The notes: generated from the sequence alone by a model not told the origin. A DNA stretch of 64,000 nucleotides from CBDESN01 sp965242495 (GCA_965242495.1 OZ251446.1:558001-622000); one strand, 5' to 3'. Shown: positions 23,212 to 32,702, counted from the stretch's first letter. A program made the numbers and translations.

Positions 23212-24909
23212 ATGACTGACAAACCTCGTATCGCCCATCTCGCGGGACCCAACGCCACGATCGGCAACAGCCCGCCTCTGGTGACCAGCAACAAGGCGCG
23301 ACGCCAATACGGCTTGGCGCCGATGATCGGCCCGGACGGGAGCGAGCCCCGCTTCGACGTGCTCCGGCCGCAGCGATTGGCGGCGCCGGCGACGGTCTAT
23401 GTCGAGCAGTTCAGCGCCCATCCGCTGGAGCGCGACGCCGCCGCTCTCTACGCGCCGCCCGACGGCTACGTCGATTCCGAAGGGGCGTTCCACGACGCCC
23501 GGCGGAACGACGACGATACGCCCGTCTACCGGGTCGAGCTTCGCCCTGAGGACGGCTTGCTGCCGCTTCCCTATATGGCGCGCCAAGCCGACGGCAGCCC
23601 CTGGGAGGACGACTGCGCGTTCCCCGGCGCGCCGGCCGAGCGTTCACGGCAAGCTTACTATCCGGACGGCGCGCGCATGTTCGAGGAGATCGACCGGTTC
23701 GGCATCGACGATCACGGTCACGGCAGCCTGATCTCATCGCGCGCCGACATCGACTTCTATCGAATCATCCCACCCGGCGGTTACACCAAGGGCTTGCCAG
23801 CGAACGAGCGGACCGATATCGGGGAGGGCGACATCCCACCCGAGACGATGGGCCGCGACTTCTTCGCCTACCGTCCGCTCCACCTCGCCGCTTCGCCGGC
23901 GCGGGAGGCCCTGGCCCGGATCGTCAACCGGGTCCAGCGGGTGCTGGACGACGGGCGCTATCTCGGCGCCATCTGGACCCAGGGAAGCCCGCGCATCGAG
24001 GAGACGATGTATCTCCTCGGCCTGTTCCTGGACACGACTCTCCCGGTCTGCGGCAACGCGGCGCAGCGGACGTTGGGCGAGATCAGCAACGACGGACCCA
24101 AGAACATCGTCGACTCCGTGGAATATATCGCATCGCGCGTCTGGGCCGACGAGCACGGGCGCAACAAGGCCGGCCTCGTCCTGATCCAGGAACAGCAGAT
24201 CTTCGCCGCCCGCGACGTGCAGAAGGGCGACGCGCGCCCGGGCGGCTACGTCACGACCGGCGGCCACGGCGGATTGCTGGGCGCGGTCCGCCACAATCAG
24301 CCGCCGATCCTCACATATCTGCCGGGTTGCCGGCATACCTACCTGTCCGACGTGAACCGCTCGCGCCTCCCGGCGACGGTCCAAGGCCTCCTGCGCAGGG
24401 ACGGCCGGATGGTCCCGGTCGACGTGGCGATCAAGAACGAGTCGGGCGACTTGACGGAGGACGGCGTCCCCAAGGTCGGTATCGTCAAGGACGGGAACTA
24501 CACCGCGGATTCGCAGGACAGCGGGCCGGGGCGCGAAGTCGATATCGTTGCGCTCATCGAAGACAATCTGCAGCATGCGCCGCTTGCTGGTTTCGTCGTC
24601 GAGGGGCAATCCCCCTACGGCACGATGACCAATTCGGCGCGCAACAGGCTCATGACCCGCGCCGTCTACAGCGGCATGCCCGTCGTCCGCGTCGGGCGCG
24701 GCAACAATGACGGCTTCACGCCCGGCGGCGCCGGCTATATCGGCGGCGGCAACCTCACGGCGACCAAGGCGCGGCTCCTGTTGATCGCCTGCCTGATGAA
24801 ATTCGGCGCCCTGCCGGCGGCGGCCGATCCCGACCGGCCGACCGCGGCGGAAACCGAAGCCGTCATGGCCAAGGTCGCGATCTATCAGGAAGTGTTCGAT
24901 ACCCATTGA
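23212..24909 (+). CDS. Asparaginase-like protein with altered active-site motifs
   Basis: A 565-residue protein with an L-asparaginase-like core of about 340 residues in its C-terminal two thirds. The family motif region reads WTQGSPRIEETMYLLGLFLD then TTLPVCG, corresponding to TxGTDTxEETA...KPVV in asparaginases, but the catalytic Thr-Asp pair is replaced (Ser-Pro-Arg). GFVVEGQSPYGTMTNSARNR then GMPVVRVGRGNNDG matches the later active-site lobe. The first asparaginase motif (TGGTI) is also absent; the N-terminus has AHLAGPNATIGNSPPLV. A long N-terminal region (about 1-210) is not assignable. No signal peptide. Probably a divergent amidohydrolase-fold protein acting with the adjacent iron-type dehydrogenase; substrate unknown. 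Its 3' end overlaps lpxK by 25 bases tail to tail. Confidence 0.65.
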   Translation: MTDKPRIAHLAGPNATIGNSPPLVTSNKARRQYGLAPMIGPDGSEPRFDVLRPQRLAAPATVYVEQFSAHPLERDAAALYAPPDGYVDSEGAFHDARRNDDDTPVYRVELRPEDGLLPLPYMARQADGSPWEDDCAFPGAPAERSRQAYYPDGARMFEEIDRFGIDDHGHGSLISSRADIDFYRIIPPGGYTKGLPANERTDIGEGDIPPETMGRDFFAYRPLHLAASPAREALARIVNRVQRVLDDGRYLGAIWTQGSPRIEETMYLLGLFLDTTLPVCGNAAQRTLGEISNDGPKNIVDSVEYIASRVWADEHGRNKAGLVLIQEQQIFAARDVQKGDARPGGYVTTGGHGGLLGAVRHNQPPILTYLPGCRHTYLSDVNRSRLPATVQGLLRRDGRMVPVDVAIKNESGDLTEDGVPKVGIVKDGNYTADSQDSGPGREVDIVALIEDNLQHAPLAGFVVEGQSPYGTMTNSARNRLMTRAVYSGMPVVRVGRGNNDGFTPGGAGYIGGGNLTATKARLLLIACLMKFGALPAAADPDRPTAAETEAVMAKVAIYQEVFDTH

Positions 24910-25892
24910 CGGGGCGCCGGTTCGCCCGCGGCCGCGGCGGCGAGCAACGCTTCGATCGCCTCCGGATCTTCCCATTCGACCGCGACGCGCAGGATTTCGA
25001 CCATCGCGCGCGCCCCAGGCGGCAGGCGCACCGCATCCTTGGCCGTGGTCACCGGCCTAGCCTCCTGCGCGGCGGCGCGCTCGACCAACCTCATTACCTG
25101 TTGCTCGGTATAGACGTGATGGTCCGGAAAGGCGTGCGCCGCGACGACATCGCAGCGCAGCTCGTCGAGGGTGCGGAAGAATTTGGCCGGCCGCGCGATC
25201 CCGGCGAAGGCGAGGACGCGCCGGCCGGCTAGGCCGCAGGATTGCGGGCCCGGTCGTAGCCGGGCGCGCAGGACTGGCAGCCGCGATGCAAGTTCGTCCC
25301 CGTAGCCGAGCCGATCCGGCTCCAGCAGGACGACGGCATCCGCACGGCCGAGCGCATCGTCCAGGGATTCCCGCAACGGGCCGGCCGGCAACAGACGGCC
25401 GTTGCCCACCCCGTAGCCGCCGTCGAGAACCAGCAGCGACGACTGCTTGACGAGGCCGGGGTTCTGGAGCCCATCGTCCATAACGACGATCCGCGCGCCC
25501 GCCGCGGCCGCCGCGCGGGCCCCGGCCACTCGGTCGCGCGCCACCCAGCTGGGCGCCACGTCGGCGAGCAGGAGCGCCTCGTCGCCCACATCGCCGACGC
25601 AGTGGCGGTGAGGATCGACCCGCACGGGGCCGCGTAGCCGGCCTCGGTAGCCGCGGGTGAGAAAGTGCGGCCGGTCGCCGGCGCGGGCGAGCGCGCCGCC
25701 GATCGACAAGGCGACCGGCGTCTTGCCTGCGCCGCCGGCGACGACGTTGCCGACGCAGACGACGGGCGTCGGCGCGAACCGGCCGCCGATCAGACGTCGG
25801 CGGGCTCGGCCGACGGCCCCGTAGGCGACGCCGAGGGGCGCGAGGAGGCGCGAAGACAGGCCGTCCCGGTCCCAGAAGTCAGGCGTGCGCAT
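24885..25892 (-). CDS. lpxK: Tetraacyldisaccharide 4'-kinase
   Basis: A 335-residue membrane-associated kinase that phosphorylates the 4' position of the lipid A disaccharide. The P-loop is GNVVAGGAGKTPVALS (residues about 48-63), followed by FLTRGYRGRLRGPVRVD and the conserved VGDEALLLA (residues about 101-110). The Mg/ATP segment is IVVMDDGLQNPGLVK, and the C-terminal part has FAGIARPAKFF and TTAKDAVRLP, all standard for LpxK. Its start overlaps the 3' end of waaA by 14 bases, and the two are co-directional. The C-terminal codons overlap the oppositely oriented asparaginase-like gene. Confidence 0.95.
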   Translation of the reverse strand: MRTPDFWDRDGLSSRLLAPLGVAYGAVGRARRRLIGGRFAPTPVVCVGNVVAGGAGKTPVALSIGGALARAGDRPHFLTRGYRGRLRGPVRVDPHRHCVGDVGDEALLLADVAPSWVARDRVAGARAAAAAGARIVVMDDGLQNPGLVKQSSLLVLDGGYGVGNGRLLPAGPLRESLDDALGRADAVVLLEPDRLGYGDELASRLPVLRARLRPGPQSCGLAGRRVLAFAGIARPAKFFRTLDELRCDVVAAHAFPDHHVYTEQQVMRLVERAAAQEARPVTTAKDAVRLPPGARAMVEILRVAVEWEDPEAIEALLAAAAAGEPAPRQWVSNTS

Positions 25893-27183
25893 ACCGCTTC
25901 GCGATGCCGGCGGCGCCGACCGCGGCGTCGAGATAGGGCGCCAGCTCGCGGACGACGGCGTCGAGAACGCCGGCCTTGGCCGCGGCCACGCGCCGCCCGG
26001 CTGCGATGCGCCGGCGGCGCTCGTCCCGATCTTCGATCAGCTTCTCGACCTCGGCCGCGATCTCGCCGGCGGTCGTCCGCTCGGCCGTAGCCCCAGCGGC
26101 GGCCATCTCCGCCGCGATGGCCTGGAAATTCGTCATATACGGGCCGTGAACGACGGGACAGCCGAGCCGGGCCGGTTCGAGGATGTTCTGCCCGCCATGG
26201 GGCACCAGAGAGCCGCCGACGAACGCCGCGCGGGCCAGGCGATAATAGACGCCGAGCTCGCCGATGCCGTCGGCGACGTAGACCTGGATTTCCGGCGTCA
26301 CCCGTTCCGCCGCGGATTTCAGCCCCGTTGCGACGCCATTGGCGCGCAGCCGCGCGGCGATCCCGACGCCGCGCGAGGGGTGTCGAGGAACGATGACGGT
26401 GAGCACGTTCGGCCGCCGCGACCGGAGGATGCCGTGGGCGGCGGCGATCACCGCCTCTTCTCCTTCATGCGTGCTGGCGGCGAGCCAGGTGGGGCGGCCG
26501 TCGATCGCGCGAGTCTCGGCAGCCAGCGCTTCGGCGGCCGCGGGCAGGGGGGCGGCGGCGAACTTCAAATTCCCCGGCGCGCGAACCGGACCGGCGCCGA
26601 GCGCCCGAATCCTGGCCGCGTCCTCCTCGGTCTGGGCGAGGCAGAGATCGAAATTCGCCAACAGCTTCTCGACCAGGCCCGGCAGACGGCGCCAGCCTTT
26701 GTAGGATCGGGGCGATAACCGGGCATTGACGAGGATCGCCGGGATCCCGCGATCGCCGATCTCGTGCAGAAGGTTGGGCCAGAACTCGGACTCCGCCCAC
26801 AGCACGACGTCCGGCCGCCAATAATCCAAAAAACGGCGCACCCAGCGGAGACAGTCGAGAGGAGCGTATTGATGCAGTACGCGCGGCGGCAGACGGGTCG
26901 CCAGGAGTCGAGCAGAGGTCACGGTGCCTGTGGTCAGGACGAATCCGAGCGCGGGGCGCTCGACGTCGAGCCGCTCGACCAGGGACAGCAGCGAGAGCGA
27001 TTCGCCGACGCTCGCGGCGTGAATCCACATCACCGGTCCGGCCGGGCGAACGGCCGAGGGCGCGCCGAAACGCTCTGAGATGCGCGCCGGGTCTTCTTTC
27101 CCGTTGCGCGCCCGATGGCCCAGATAGCCGCGCAGGAAGGGCGCGGCTATCCCGCTTGCGGCGCGATAGAGGGCGAGCGTCAT
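25879..27183 (-). CDS. waaA: 3-deoxy-D-manno-octulosonic acid (Kdo) transferase
   Basis: A 434-residue GT-B glycosyltransferase that adds Kdo to lipid IVA. An N-terminal membrane-proximal segment (MTLALYRAASGIAAPFLRGY) is followed by WIHAASVGESLSLLSLVERL, the conserved YAPLDCLRWVRRFLDYWRPD, LWAESEFWPNLL and the acceptor-site ARLSPRSYKGWRRL; C-terminal donor motif FVGGSLVPHGGQNILEPARL. The frame is open well beyond, but ATG 27183, overlapping the previous gene's stop by 4 bases, gives the standard length. It is flanked by the DUF374 acyltransferase and lpxK, the usual alphaproteobacterial order. Confidence 0.96.
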   Translation of the reverse strand: MTLALYRAASGIAAPFLRGYLGHRARNGKEDPARISERFGAPSAVRPAGPVMWIHAASVGESLSLLSLVERLDVERPALGFVLTTGTVTSARLLATRLPPRVLHQYAPLDCLRWVRRFLDYWRPDVVLWAESEFWPNLLHEIGDRGIPAILVNARLSPRSYKGWRRLPGLVEKLLANFDLCLAQTEEDAARIRALGAGPVRAPGNLKFAAAPLPAAAEALAAETRAIDGRPTWLAASTHEGEEAVIAAAHGILRSRRPNVLTVIVPRHPSRGVGIAARLRANGVATGLKSAAERVTPEIQVYVADGIGELGVYYRLARAAFVGGSLVPHGGQNILEPARLGCPVVHGPYMTNFQAIAAEMAAAGATAERTTAGEIAAEVEKLIEDRDERRRRIAAGRRVAAAKAGVLDAVVRELAPYLDAAVGAAGIAKRYAHA

Positions 27184-27890
27184 CGGGATTCGCGGGATAC
27201 CTCGGGCGCAGCCGGTATCGGCGTGAAGCCGAAACGCAGGTCGAGGTCGCGGGTGAGCGCGTTCAACCGGTCCTCCAGCTCCCGCCGGGTCGCCTCCACG
27301 GCGCCCGCGCAAGACGGCGGCGCGATCGGCTCGCCGACCGCGATCACACCCCGGGCGGCGGGCATCGGCAGAACGAACCGATCCCAGCTCGACATGACGC
27401 GGCGCCGCGATGCGGCGTAGCTGAGCGGAACGATCGGCGCCTGGGCCAGACGCGCAGCATGCACGGCCCCCGTGCCGGCGCGCATACGCGGTCCGCGCGG
27501 CCCGTCCGGCGTCATCCCGACATACTGCCCCGATTTCAGCGCTTTGACGATGCCGCGCAACGCGCCGCCGCCGCCTCGGGACGACGAACCGGCGATCATT
27601 CCCATGCCCAGATGCCGCACCGTCTGCGCGACGAACTGGCCGTCGGGATGGAGAGAGGCCACGACGCTCATGCGCGCTTCGTAGCGCCAGACGATCGGCA
27701 TCATCAACAGCCGACCGTGCCAGAAACAGGCGATGAAGGTCTCGCGGCGTTCGACGAGCCGCTCCAGACGCTCGGCGTGCTCCACCGTCCAGCGCCCCGA
27801 CGCGCGGACCAACTGGATATAGCGCGCTGCGCTCCGGTATCCGATCTCGCGGACCGCCCGCATGCGCGCCAGCCGGCGGAGGATGGCCAA
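27180..27890 (-). CDS. Lysophospholipid acyltransferase-family protein (DUF374)
   Basis: A 236-residue member of the DUF374 branch of the lysophospholipid acyltransferase superfamily. The HGR motif is in CFWHGRLLMMP, and IAGSSSRGGGGALRGIVKAL, MTPDGPRGPRMRAGTGAVHA and APIVPLSYAASRRR are family landmarks; the TPDGPRGP stretch is diagnostic. It probably acts in lipid A or outer-membrane lipid modification given its position between MsbA-like and WaaA genes. Start uncertain: the frame begins with TTG at 27890, three bases after the upstream stop; an ATG at 27863 would shorten it by nine residues. Confidence 0.88.
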   Translation of the reverse strand: MAILRRLARMRAVREIGYRSAARYIQLVRASGRWTVEHAERLERLVERRETFIACFWHGRLLMMPIVWRYEARMSVVASLHPDGQFVAQTVRHLGMGMIAGSSSRGGGGALRGIVKALKSGQYVGMTPDGPRGPRMRAGTGAVHAARLAQAPIVPLSYAASRRRVMSSWDRFVLPMPAARGVIAVGEPIAPPSCAGAVEATRRELEDRLNALTRDLDLRFGFTPIPAAPEVSRESR

Positions 27891-27893
27891 TGC

Positions 27894-29705
27894 TCAGGCC
27901 CTGGCCGCCACGGCGTCCCACCGGTCGCCGGCGTCGGCGAATTGCAACGCATGGAGCCGGGCGTAGGCGCCTCTGCGGGCGAGGAGTTCGCCATGCGATC
28001 CGGTCTCGACGATGCGCCCCTGTTGCAGGACGTAGATCAGATCGGCGTCGTGGATCGTGGACAGGCGATGCGCGATGACCAGCGTCGTTCGCCCCTGCTT
28101 GAGGCGCAGGAGAGCGGCTTGCACGCGGTGTTCCGACTCGGCGTCCAGCGACGAGGTCGCCTCGTCGAGCAGCAGGATCGGCGCATCCTTGAGCATCGCC
28201 CTCGCGATCGCGAGACGCTGGCGCTGGCCGCCCGAAAGCTTGACCCCGCGCCCACCCACGCGCGTGTCGTAACCGCGAGGCAGGGCGGCGATGAAGTCAT
28301 GGGCGCCCGCATCGCGCGCAGCGGCGATGAGTTCTTCTTCGCCGGCGTCGGGCCTGCCATAGGCGATGTTGGCCCGGACGGTATCGTCGAACAGGGTGAT
28401 TTCCTGGCTCACCAGCGCGATGCTGGCGCGCAGGCTGGTGAGCGTCACGTCCCGGACGTCGGCCCCGTCGATAAGGACGGCGCCCTCGTCGACGTCGTAG
28501 AATCGCGGAATCAGGTTGAAAACGGTCGACTTGCCGGCCCCCGAAGGGCCGACCAATGCGACCGTCCGGCCGGCGGGGACGTCGAGGTCGACGCCGTCGA
28601 GGGCGCGCCGTTCGCCGTTATAGGCAAAGTTCACCCGGTCGAAGGCGATCCGGCCGGCGGTTACCGCGAGTCGCCTCGCGCCCGCCCGGTCGACGACGTC
28701 GGGTTCTATGTCCAGCAGCGCGAAGACGCGCTGCGCCGCCGCGAGCCCTTCCTGGAGGGTTGTGTTCATGTTGGCGACGCTCTTGAGCGGTTGATAGGCG
28801 AGCAGCATCGCCGTCAGAAAGGAAAAGAACGTCCCTGGCGTCGTTGCGCCGGCGATCACCTGGCTGCCGCCGTAGAAGATCACCGCTGCGGCCGCGACCC
28901 CGCCCAGGGTCTCCATCAGCGGGCGACTCGCCGAGCGGACCCGCGCGGCCTTCCAGAACAGCCGGAAGATGGCCTCCAGCAAGGACCGCGCGCGCCCGGT
29001 TTCGTAGCGTTCCATGCCGTAGGCCTTGACCACGCGGACGCCCTGGAAGGTCTCGTCGAGCAGGGTGGTGAACTGGGCGATCCGCGCTTGCGTATCCGCC
29101 GACACGCGGCGGACGCGCCGGCCGATGAGCAGGATCGGGTAGATGGATCCCGGGAAGACGATGAACGCGATCATGGCGAGCAGCGCATCCTGATGGAACA
29201 TCAGCGCCACCAGGAAGGCGAGGGTCAGCGCGTCCTTGGCGATCCCGGTGAGCGATCTCACCACCGAATAACGCAGCATGTTGGCGTCGTTGATAAAGCG
29301 TGAGATTAGTTTTCCGCTCGAAGTATCAGCGAAAAAAGCGAGATCGGCGCGCATAAGGCGCGCATACATGCCGGCTTGCAGGGTCGAGACGATCCGCTGA
29401 CCGGCGAACTCCATCTGCACCGCCTCGAGATAGCCGGCTGTCCCCTTGACGACGGCGAGCACGAAGACCGCCAGCGGCACCAAGTAGAGCAGCCGCATAT
29501 CCCGGTCGATGAACACGTCGTCGAGGACGGGCTCCATCAACCACGCGTTTCCCGCGGTCGCGCCCGCGCCGACCATCATGCAGAGGATCGCGAGCGACAG
29601 GCGCACGGCGTGCGTGCGCAGATAGTCCCGCAGCAGCCGGCGCACCAACTCCGCCGTCGGCAGGTGACGAGCCGGATCGGGAGATATGGCGGAGACCTCG
29701 CCCAC
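27894..29705 (-). CDS. ABC exporter, MsbA-like (ATPase fused to 6-TM domain)
   Basis: A 603-residue half-transporter. Six transmembrane segments occupy about residues 30-330 (VRLSLAILCMMVGAGATAGN, LLYLVPLAVFVLAVVKG and others), then the ATPase: Walker A VGPSGAGKSTVFNLI, signature LSGGQRQRLAIARAM, Walker B ILLLDEATSSLDAESEHRV. Organisation and neighbours (waaA, lpxK, DUF374) point to lipid A core flipping across the inner membrane, as for MsbA, though general lipid or drug export cannot be excluded. The frame starts with GTG at 29705. It is followed at once by the acyltransferase gene. Confidence 0.9.
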   Translation of the reverse strand: MGEVSAISPDPARHLPTAELVRRLLRDYLRTHAVRLSLAILCMMVGAGATAGNAWLMEPVLDDVFIDRDMRLLYLVPLAVFVLAVVKGTAGYLEAVQMEFAGQRIVSTLQAGMYARLMRADLAFFADTSSGKLISRFINDANMLRYSVVRSLTGIAKDALTLAFLVALMFHQDALLAMIAFIVFPGSIYPILLIGRRVRRVSADTQARIAQFTTLLDETFQGVRVVKAYGMERYETGRARSLLEAIFRLFWKAARVRSASRPLMETLGGVAAAAVIFYGGSQVIAGATTPGTFFSFLTAMLLAYQPLKSVANMNTTLQEGLAAAQRVFALLDIEPDVVDRAGARRLAVTAGRIAFDRVNFAYNGERRALDGVDLDVPAGRTVALVGPSGAGKSTVFNLIPRFYDVDEGAVLIDGADVRDVTLTSLRASIALVSQEITLFDDTVRANIAYGRPDAGEEELIAAARDAGAHDFIAALPRGYDTRVGGRGVKLSGGQRQRLAIARAMLKDAPILLLDEATSSLDAESEHRVQAALLRLKQGRTTLVIAHRLSTIHDADLIYVLQQGRIVETGSHGELLARRGAYARLHALQFADAGDRWDAVAARA

Positions 29706-29736
29706 CGATTGGCACCTATGTCGCGCCGGATCATCC

Positions 29737-29763
29737 TAGTCCGCATTTCCCGCCCTGGCCATG
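29737..29763 (+). repeat. Dispersed 27-bp intergenic repeat, copy A
   Basis: One of three intergenic copies of a 27-bp sequence whose core is cgccctggccatg. Copy A matches copy B (44304-44330) at 24 of 27 positions and copy C (60064-60090, inverted) at 23 of 27. It lies between pmbA and the MsbA-like gene. It is followed at 29786-29802 by gcggcgtttcccgcgcg, which copy C also has nearby (gcggcgcttcccgcgcg). Nature unknown. Confidence 0.65.
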
Positions 29764-29809
29764 GCCTGGGGGAGGGGCGAGGAACGCGGCGTTTCCCGCG
29801 CGGAGCGAG

Positions 29810-31153
29810 CTACCGTCCGGCGACCGTCATCCCGTCCACGCGGACCGTTGGCGCATCGACGCCGTAGCGGAACTCGAGGTCCTCGGCCGGCGTCAGATTG
29901 GCGAACATGTCCTTGAGGTTGCCGGCTACCGTGAGTTCGCTCACCGGATAGGCGATTTCGCCGTTCTCGATCCAGAAACCGGTCGCGCCGCGGCTGTAAT
30001 CGCCGGTGACGACACTGACGCCCATGCCGATCAGCTCGACGACGTAGAACCCGCTGCGGATGTCGCCGATGAGGTCTTCGCGGGTGATACCGCCCGCCTG
30101 CATGAAGAGGTTGGTCGTCGCCGGCGACGGCGGCGAGGCGGTTCCCCGCGCCGCGTTTCCAGTGGTCTCGAGGCCGAGCTGGCGGGCCGAGCCGAGATCC
30201 AGCACCCAGCTCGCGAGCCGGCCGTTCTCGACTAGGGCGCGGCGCGCGTTGGCGATCCCCTCGGCGTCGAACGGCTTGGAGCGCAAGCCGCGCCGACGAT
30301 GAGGGTCGTCCACGATCGCGACCGCCTCGCCGAAGACCCGCTCGCCCATCGATTCCTTGAGAAAGGAAGTGCCGCGCGAGATCGGGACGCCGTTGACGGC
30401 TCTGGCGAAATGGCCGACCAGTCCGCCCGAGACGCGCCGGTCGTAGACCACCGGGACCTGTGCGGTCTTGATCTTGCGCGCGCCCAACCGCCTGGCCGCT
30501 CGCTCCCCGGCGCGCCGCCCGATCTCCTCCGGCGGCGGCAGGTCGGCGCCATGGACCGCGGTGGCGTAGTCGTAGTCCCGCTCCATGTCCGCGCCGTCGC
30601 CGGCGAGCACCGACACGGCGAGGCTATGGGAGGACGAGTCGTAGCTCCGCGCGAAGCCGTTGGTCGCGGCGAGGGCCGCCACCGACCGGCTCCAGCCCGC
30701 CTCGGCGCCTTCGGAATTGGTGATCTTGGGAACCGCCCGCGCGGCGTCCTCGGCGCGGGCGGCTTTGTCGATCAGCGAATCGGCCGAGGGCTCCTGCGGG
30801 TCGCAGATGTCAAGCGCCGGCGCGACGCCGGCCAGCTGTCCCGGATCGGCTAGCCCGGCATAGGGATCGTCCGGAGCAGCGCGCGCCATGGCGACGCAAC
30901 GTTCGGCGAGGGCGGCGAAGGTGTCCGCCGCGAGATCCGTCGACGACACGATCGCCTGCTTCCTGCCGACGAAGGCCCGCAGGCCGAGATCGCGGCTCTC
31001 CGCCCGCTCGAGCTTCTCGGATCTGCCGAGCCGCTGCGCCACTTCGATCGACGCCGACTCGAAGAACACGGCGTCGGCCGAGTCCGCTCCCGCCCGCTTG
31101 GCGCAGGCGAGAAGCCGGTCGAGGAGATCAAGAGGAGCGGGGGCGCGGGTCAT
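29810..31153 (-). CDS. pmbA: TldD/PmbA family metalloprotease-like protein
   Basis: A 447-residue PmbA/TldE-type protein. TldD/TldE process peptides such as microcin B17 precursor and CcdA, and the paralogue here is common in alphaproteobacterial envelope clusters. Landmarks: ADSADAVFFESASIEVAQRL, ESRDLGLRAFVGRKQAIVSS, SYDSSSHSLAVSVLAGDG, KTAQVPVVYDRRVSGGLVGH and TNLFMQAGGITREDLIGDI, then the C-terminal GVSVVTGDYSRGATGFWIEN. PmbA/TldE lacks the zinc HExxxH of TldD, and none is seen. ATG 31153 (upstream gggacgg) is preferred over 31189. First of the run pmbA-msbA-DUF374-waaA-lpxK. Confidence 0.92.
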   Translation of the reverse strand: MTRAPAPLDLLDRLLACAKRAGADSADAVFFESASIEVAQRLGRSEKLERAESRDLGLRAFVGRKQAIVSSTDLAADTFAALAERCVAMARAAPDDPYAGLADPGQLAGVAPALDICDPQEPSADSLIDKAARAEDAARAVPKITNSEGAEAGWSRSVAALAATNGFARSYDSSSHSLAVSVLAGDGADMERDYDYATAVHGADLPPPEEIGRRAGERAARRLGARKIKTAQVPVVYDRRVSGGLVGHFARAVNGVPISRGTSFLKESMGERVFGEAVAIVDDPHRRRGLRSKPFDAEGIANARRALVENGRLASWVLDLGSARQLGLETTGNAARGTASPPSPATTNLFMQAGGITREDLIGDIRSGFYVVELIGMGVSVVTGDYSRGATGFWIENGEIAYPVSELTVAGNLKDMFANLTPAEDLEFRYGVDAPTVRVDGMTVAGR

Positions 31154-31202
31154 GTCCGTCCCGGAACGCTGGATGCCGGGTCGGGTCATCCGGGGCCGCG
31201 GA

Positions 31203-32702
31203 TCACGGCGACCGCCAGATCGGCTTGCCCGAGCCGGGAAGGCCCAGATCCGACCACATCGACGATACCCTCCGCACGACCGAATCGGTCATCCGGATTT
31301 TGCGTCCCCATTCGCGCGCGGTCTCCGGCGGCGACTTGGCCGTGGCGTCGATCCCGAGCTTGGCGCCGAGGCCGGGCTGCGGCGACGCGAAATCCAGATA
31401 GTCGATCGGCGTGTTCTCGATGACGGTCAGGTCGCGCGCAGGGTCCACGTTGGTCGAGATCGCCCACATCACGTCGGTCCAGTCGCGCGCCGAGAAGTCG
31501 TCGTCCACGACGATGATGATCTTGGTGTATACGAATTGGCGCAGGAACGACCATATGCCCATCATGACCCGCTTGGCGTGACCCGGATAGGCCTTGCGGA
31601 TGCTGACCACGCCGATGCGGTAGGAGCAGGCTTCGGGCGGCAGCCAGAAGTCCACGATCTCGGGGAATTGCTGCGTCAGCAGGGGAACGAACACCTCGTT
31701 CAACGTCTCGGCCAGGATCGAGGGTTCGTCCGGCGGCCGGCCGGTGAAGGTGGTCAAATAGATCGGCCGCCGCCGCATCGTGATCGCGCTCACAGAGAAT
31801 ATGGGGAAAGGCTCGACGGCGTTGTAATAGCCGGTGTGGTCGCCATAGGGCCCCTCGTCCGCGCAGTCGTGCGCGGACACATGGCCTTCGATTACAATCT
31901 CGGCCTCGGCCGGCACTTTGAGCGGGACCGTCTTGCAGTCGACCAACCGGCCGCGTCGGCCGCGCAACAGCCCGGCGAAGCGGTATTCGGACATGCCTTC
32001 GGGCGCCGGCGTCACGGCCGCTATGATCGTCGCCGGATCGGCGCCGACGACCGCGGCTGCCGGCAGCCCCTCGCCGCGGGCGGCGCGGGCGGCGTGGTGC
32101 CGCGCGCCGCCGCGATGGCGCAGCCAGCGCATCAGCGTGCTGTTCCGCCCCGTGACCTGCATGCGGTAGATGCCGAGATTGGCCCGCCCGTCGTCGCCCT
32201 CGGTCACCACCAGCGGCCAGGTAATCAGGGGCGCCGGCTCGTCCGGCCAGCAGGTCTGGACCGGCAGCCGGCCCAGATCGACCTCGTCTCCGGTCAGCAC
32301 GACCTCCTGGCAGGGCGCGCGGGTCACGGTCTTCGGCGTCATCGCCAGGGCCGTCTTGAGCAACGGAAGCATCTCGACGGCGTCGCGCCAGCCGCCGGGC
32401 GGTTCGGGTTGGCGCAGGAAGGCGAGCTGTTCGCCAAGCGCGCGCAGGTCGGAGATCTCCCGCCCCATTCCCCATGCGACGCGCTCGCCGGTGCCGAACA
32501 GATTGGCGAGCACCGGGATCGGCGACGGCCGTCCGTCCGCATATGTCGGCGCCTCGAACAGGACCGCCGGACCGCCTTCCGCCAGCAGCCGGGTCTGAAT
32601 CTCGGTGATTTCGAGCGCCACCGATACCGGAGTCGTCACCCGGACGAGCCGTCCCTCGGCCTCGAGCCGATGCACGAAATCGCGGAGGGAGGCATAAACC
32701 AT
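31203..32702 (-). CDS. ubiD: UbiD-family decarboxylase
   Basis: A 499-residue prenylated-FMN-dependent decarboxylase; canonical UbiD converts 3-polyprenyl-4-hydroxybenzoate in ubiquinone synthesis. The N-terminus YASLRDFVHRLEAEGRLVRV and the sequences APCQEVVLTGDEVDLGRLPV, GIYRMQVTGRNSTLMRW, EGHVSAHDCADEGPYGDHTG and DYLDFASPQPGLGAKLGID are strongly UbiD-like, with the Arg and two Glu of the catalytic triad in place. Start at 32702 is fixed by this N-terminus. Its ATG shares the CCATGG palindrome with the divergent gene at 32701. No UbiX is nearby, as is usual. Confidence 0.93.
   Translation of the reverse strand: MVYASLRDFVHRLEAEGRLVRVTTPVSVALEITEIQTRLLAEGGPAVLFEAPTYADGRPSPIPVLANLFGTGERVAWGMGREISDLRALGEQLAFLRQPEPPGGWRDAVEMLPLLKTALAMTPKTVTRAPCQEVVLTGDEVDLGRLPVQTCWPDEPAPLITWPLVVTEGDDGRANLGIYRMQVTGRNSTLMRWLRHRGGARHHAARAARGEGLPAAAVVGADPATIIAAVTPAPEGMSEYRFAGLLRGRRGRLVDCKTVPLKVPAEAEIVIEGHVSAHDCADEGPYGDHTGYYNAVEPFPIFSVSAITMRRRPIYLTTFTGRPPDEPSILAETLNEVFVPLLTQQFPEIVDFWLPPEACSYRIGVVSIRKAYPGHAKRVMMGIWSFLRQFVYTKIIIVVDDDFSARDWTDVMWAISTNVDPARDLTVIENTPIDYLDFASPQPGLGAKLGIDATAKSPPETAREWGRKIRMTDSVVRRVSSMWSDLGLPGSGKPIWRSP

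Noticed and set aside
27156..29303. A 715-codon plus-strand frame antisense to the acyltransferase and MsbA-like genes
   Set aside because: It opposes strong family matches, has no start signal and its composition is that of a shadow frame.
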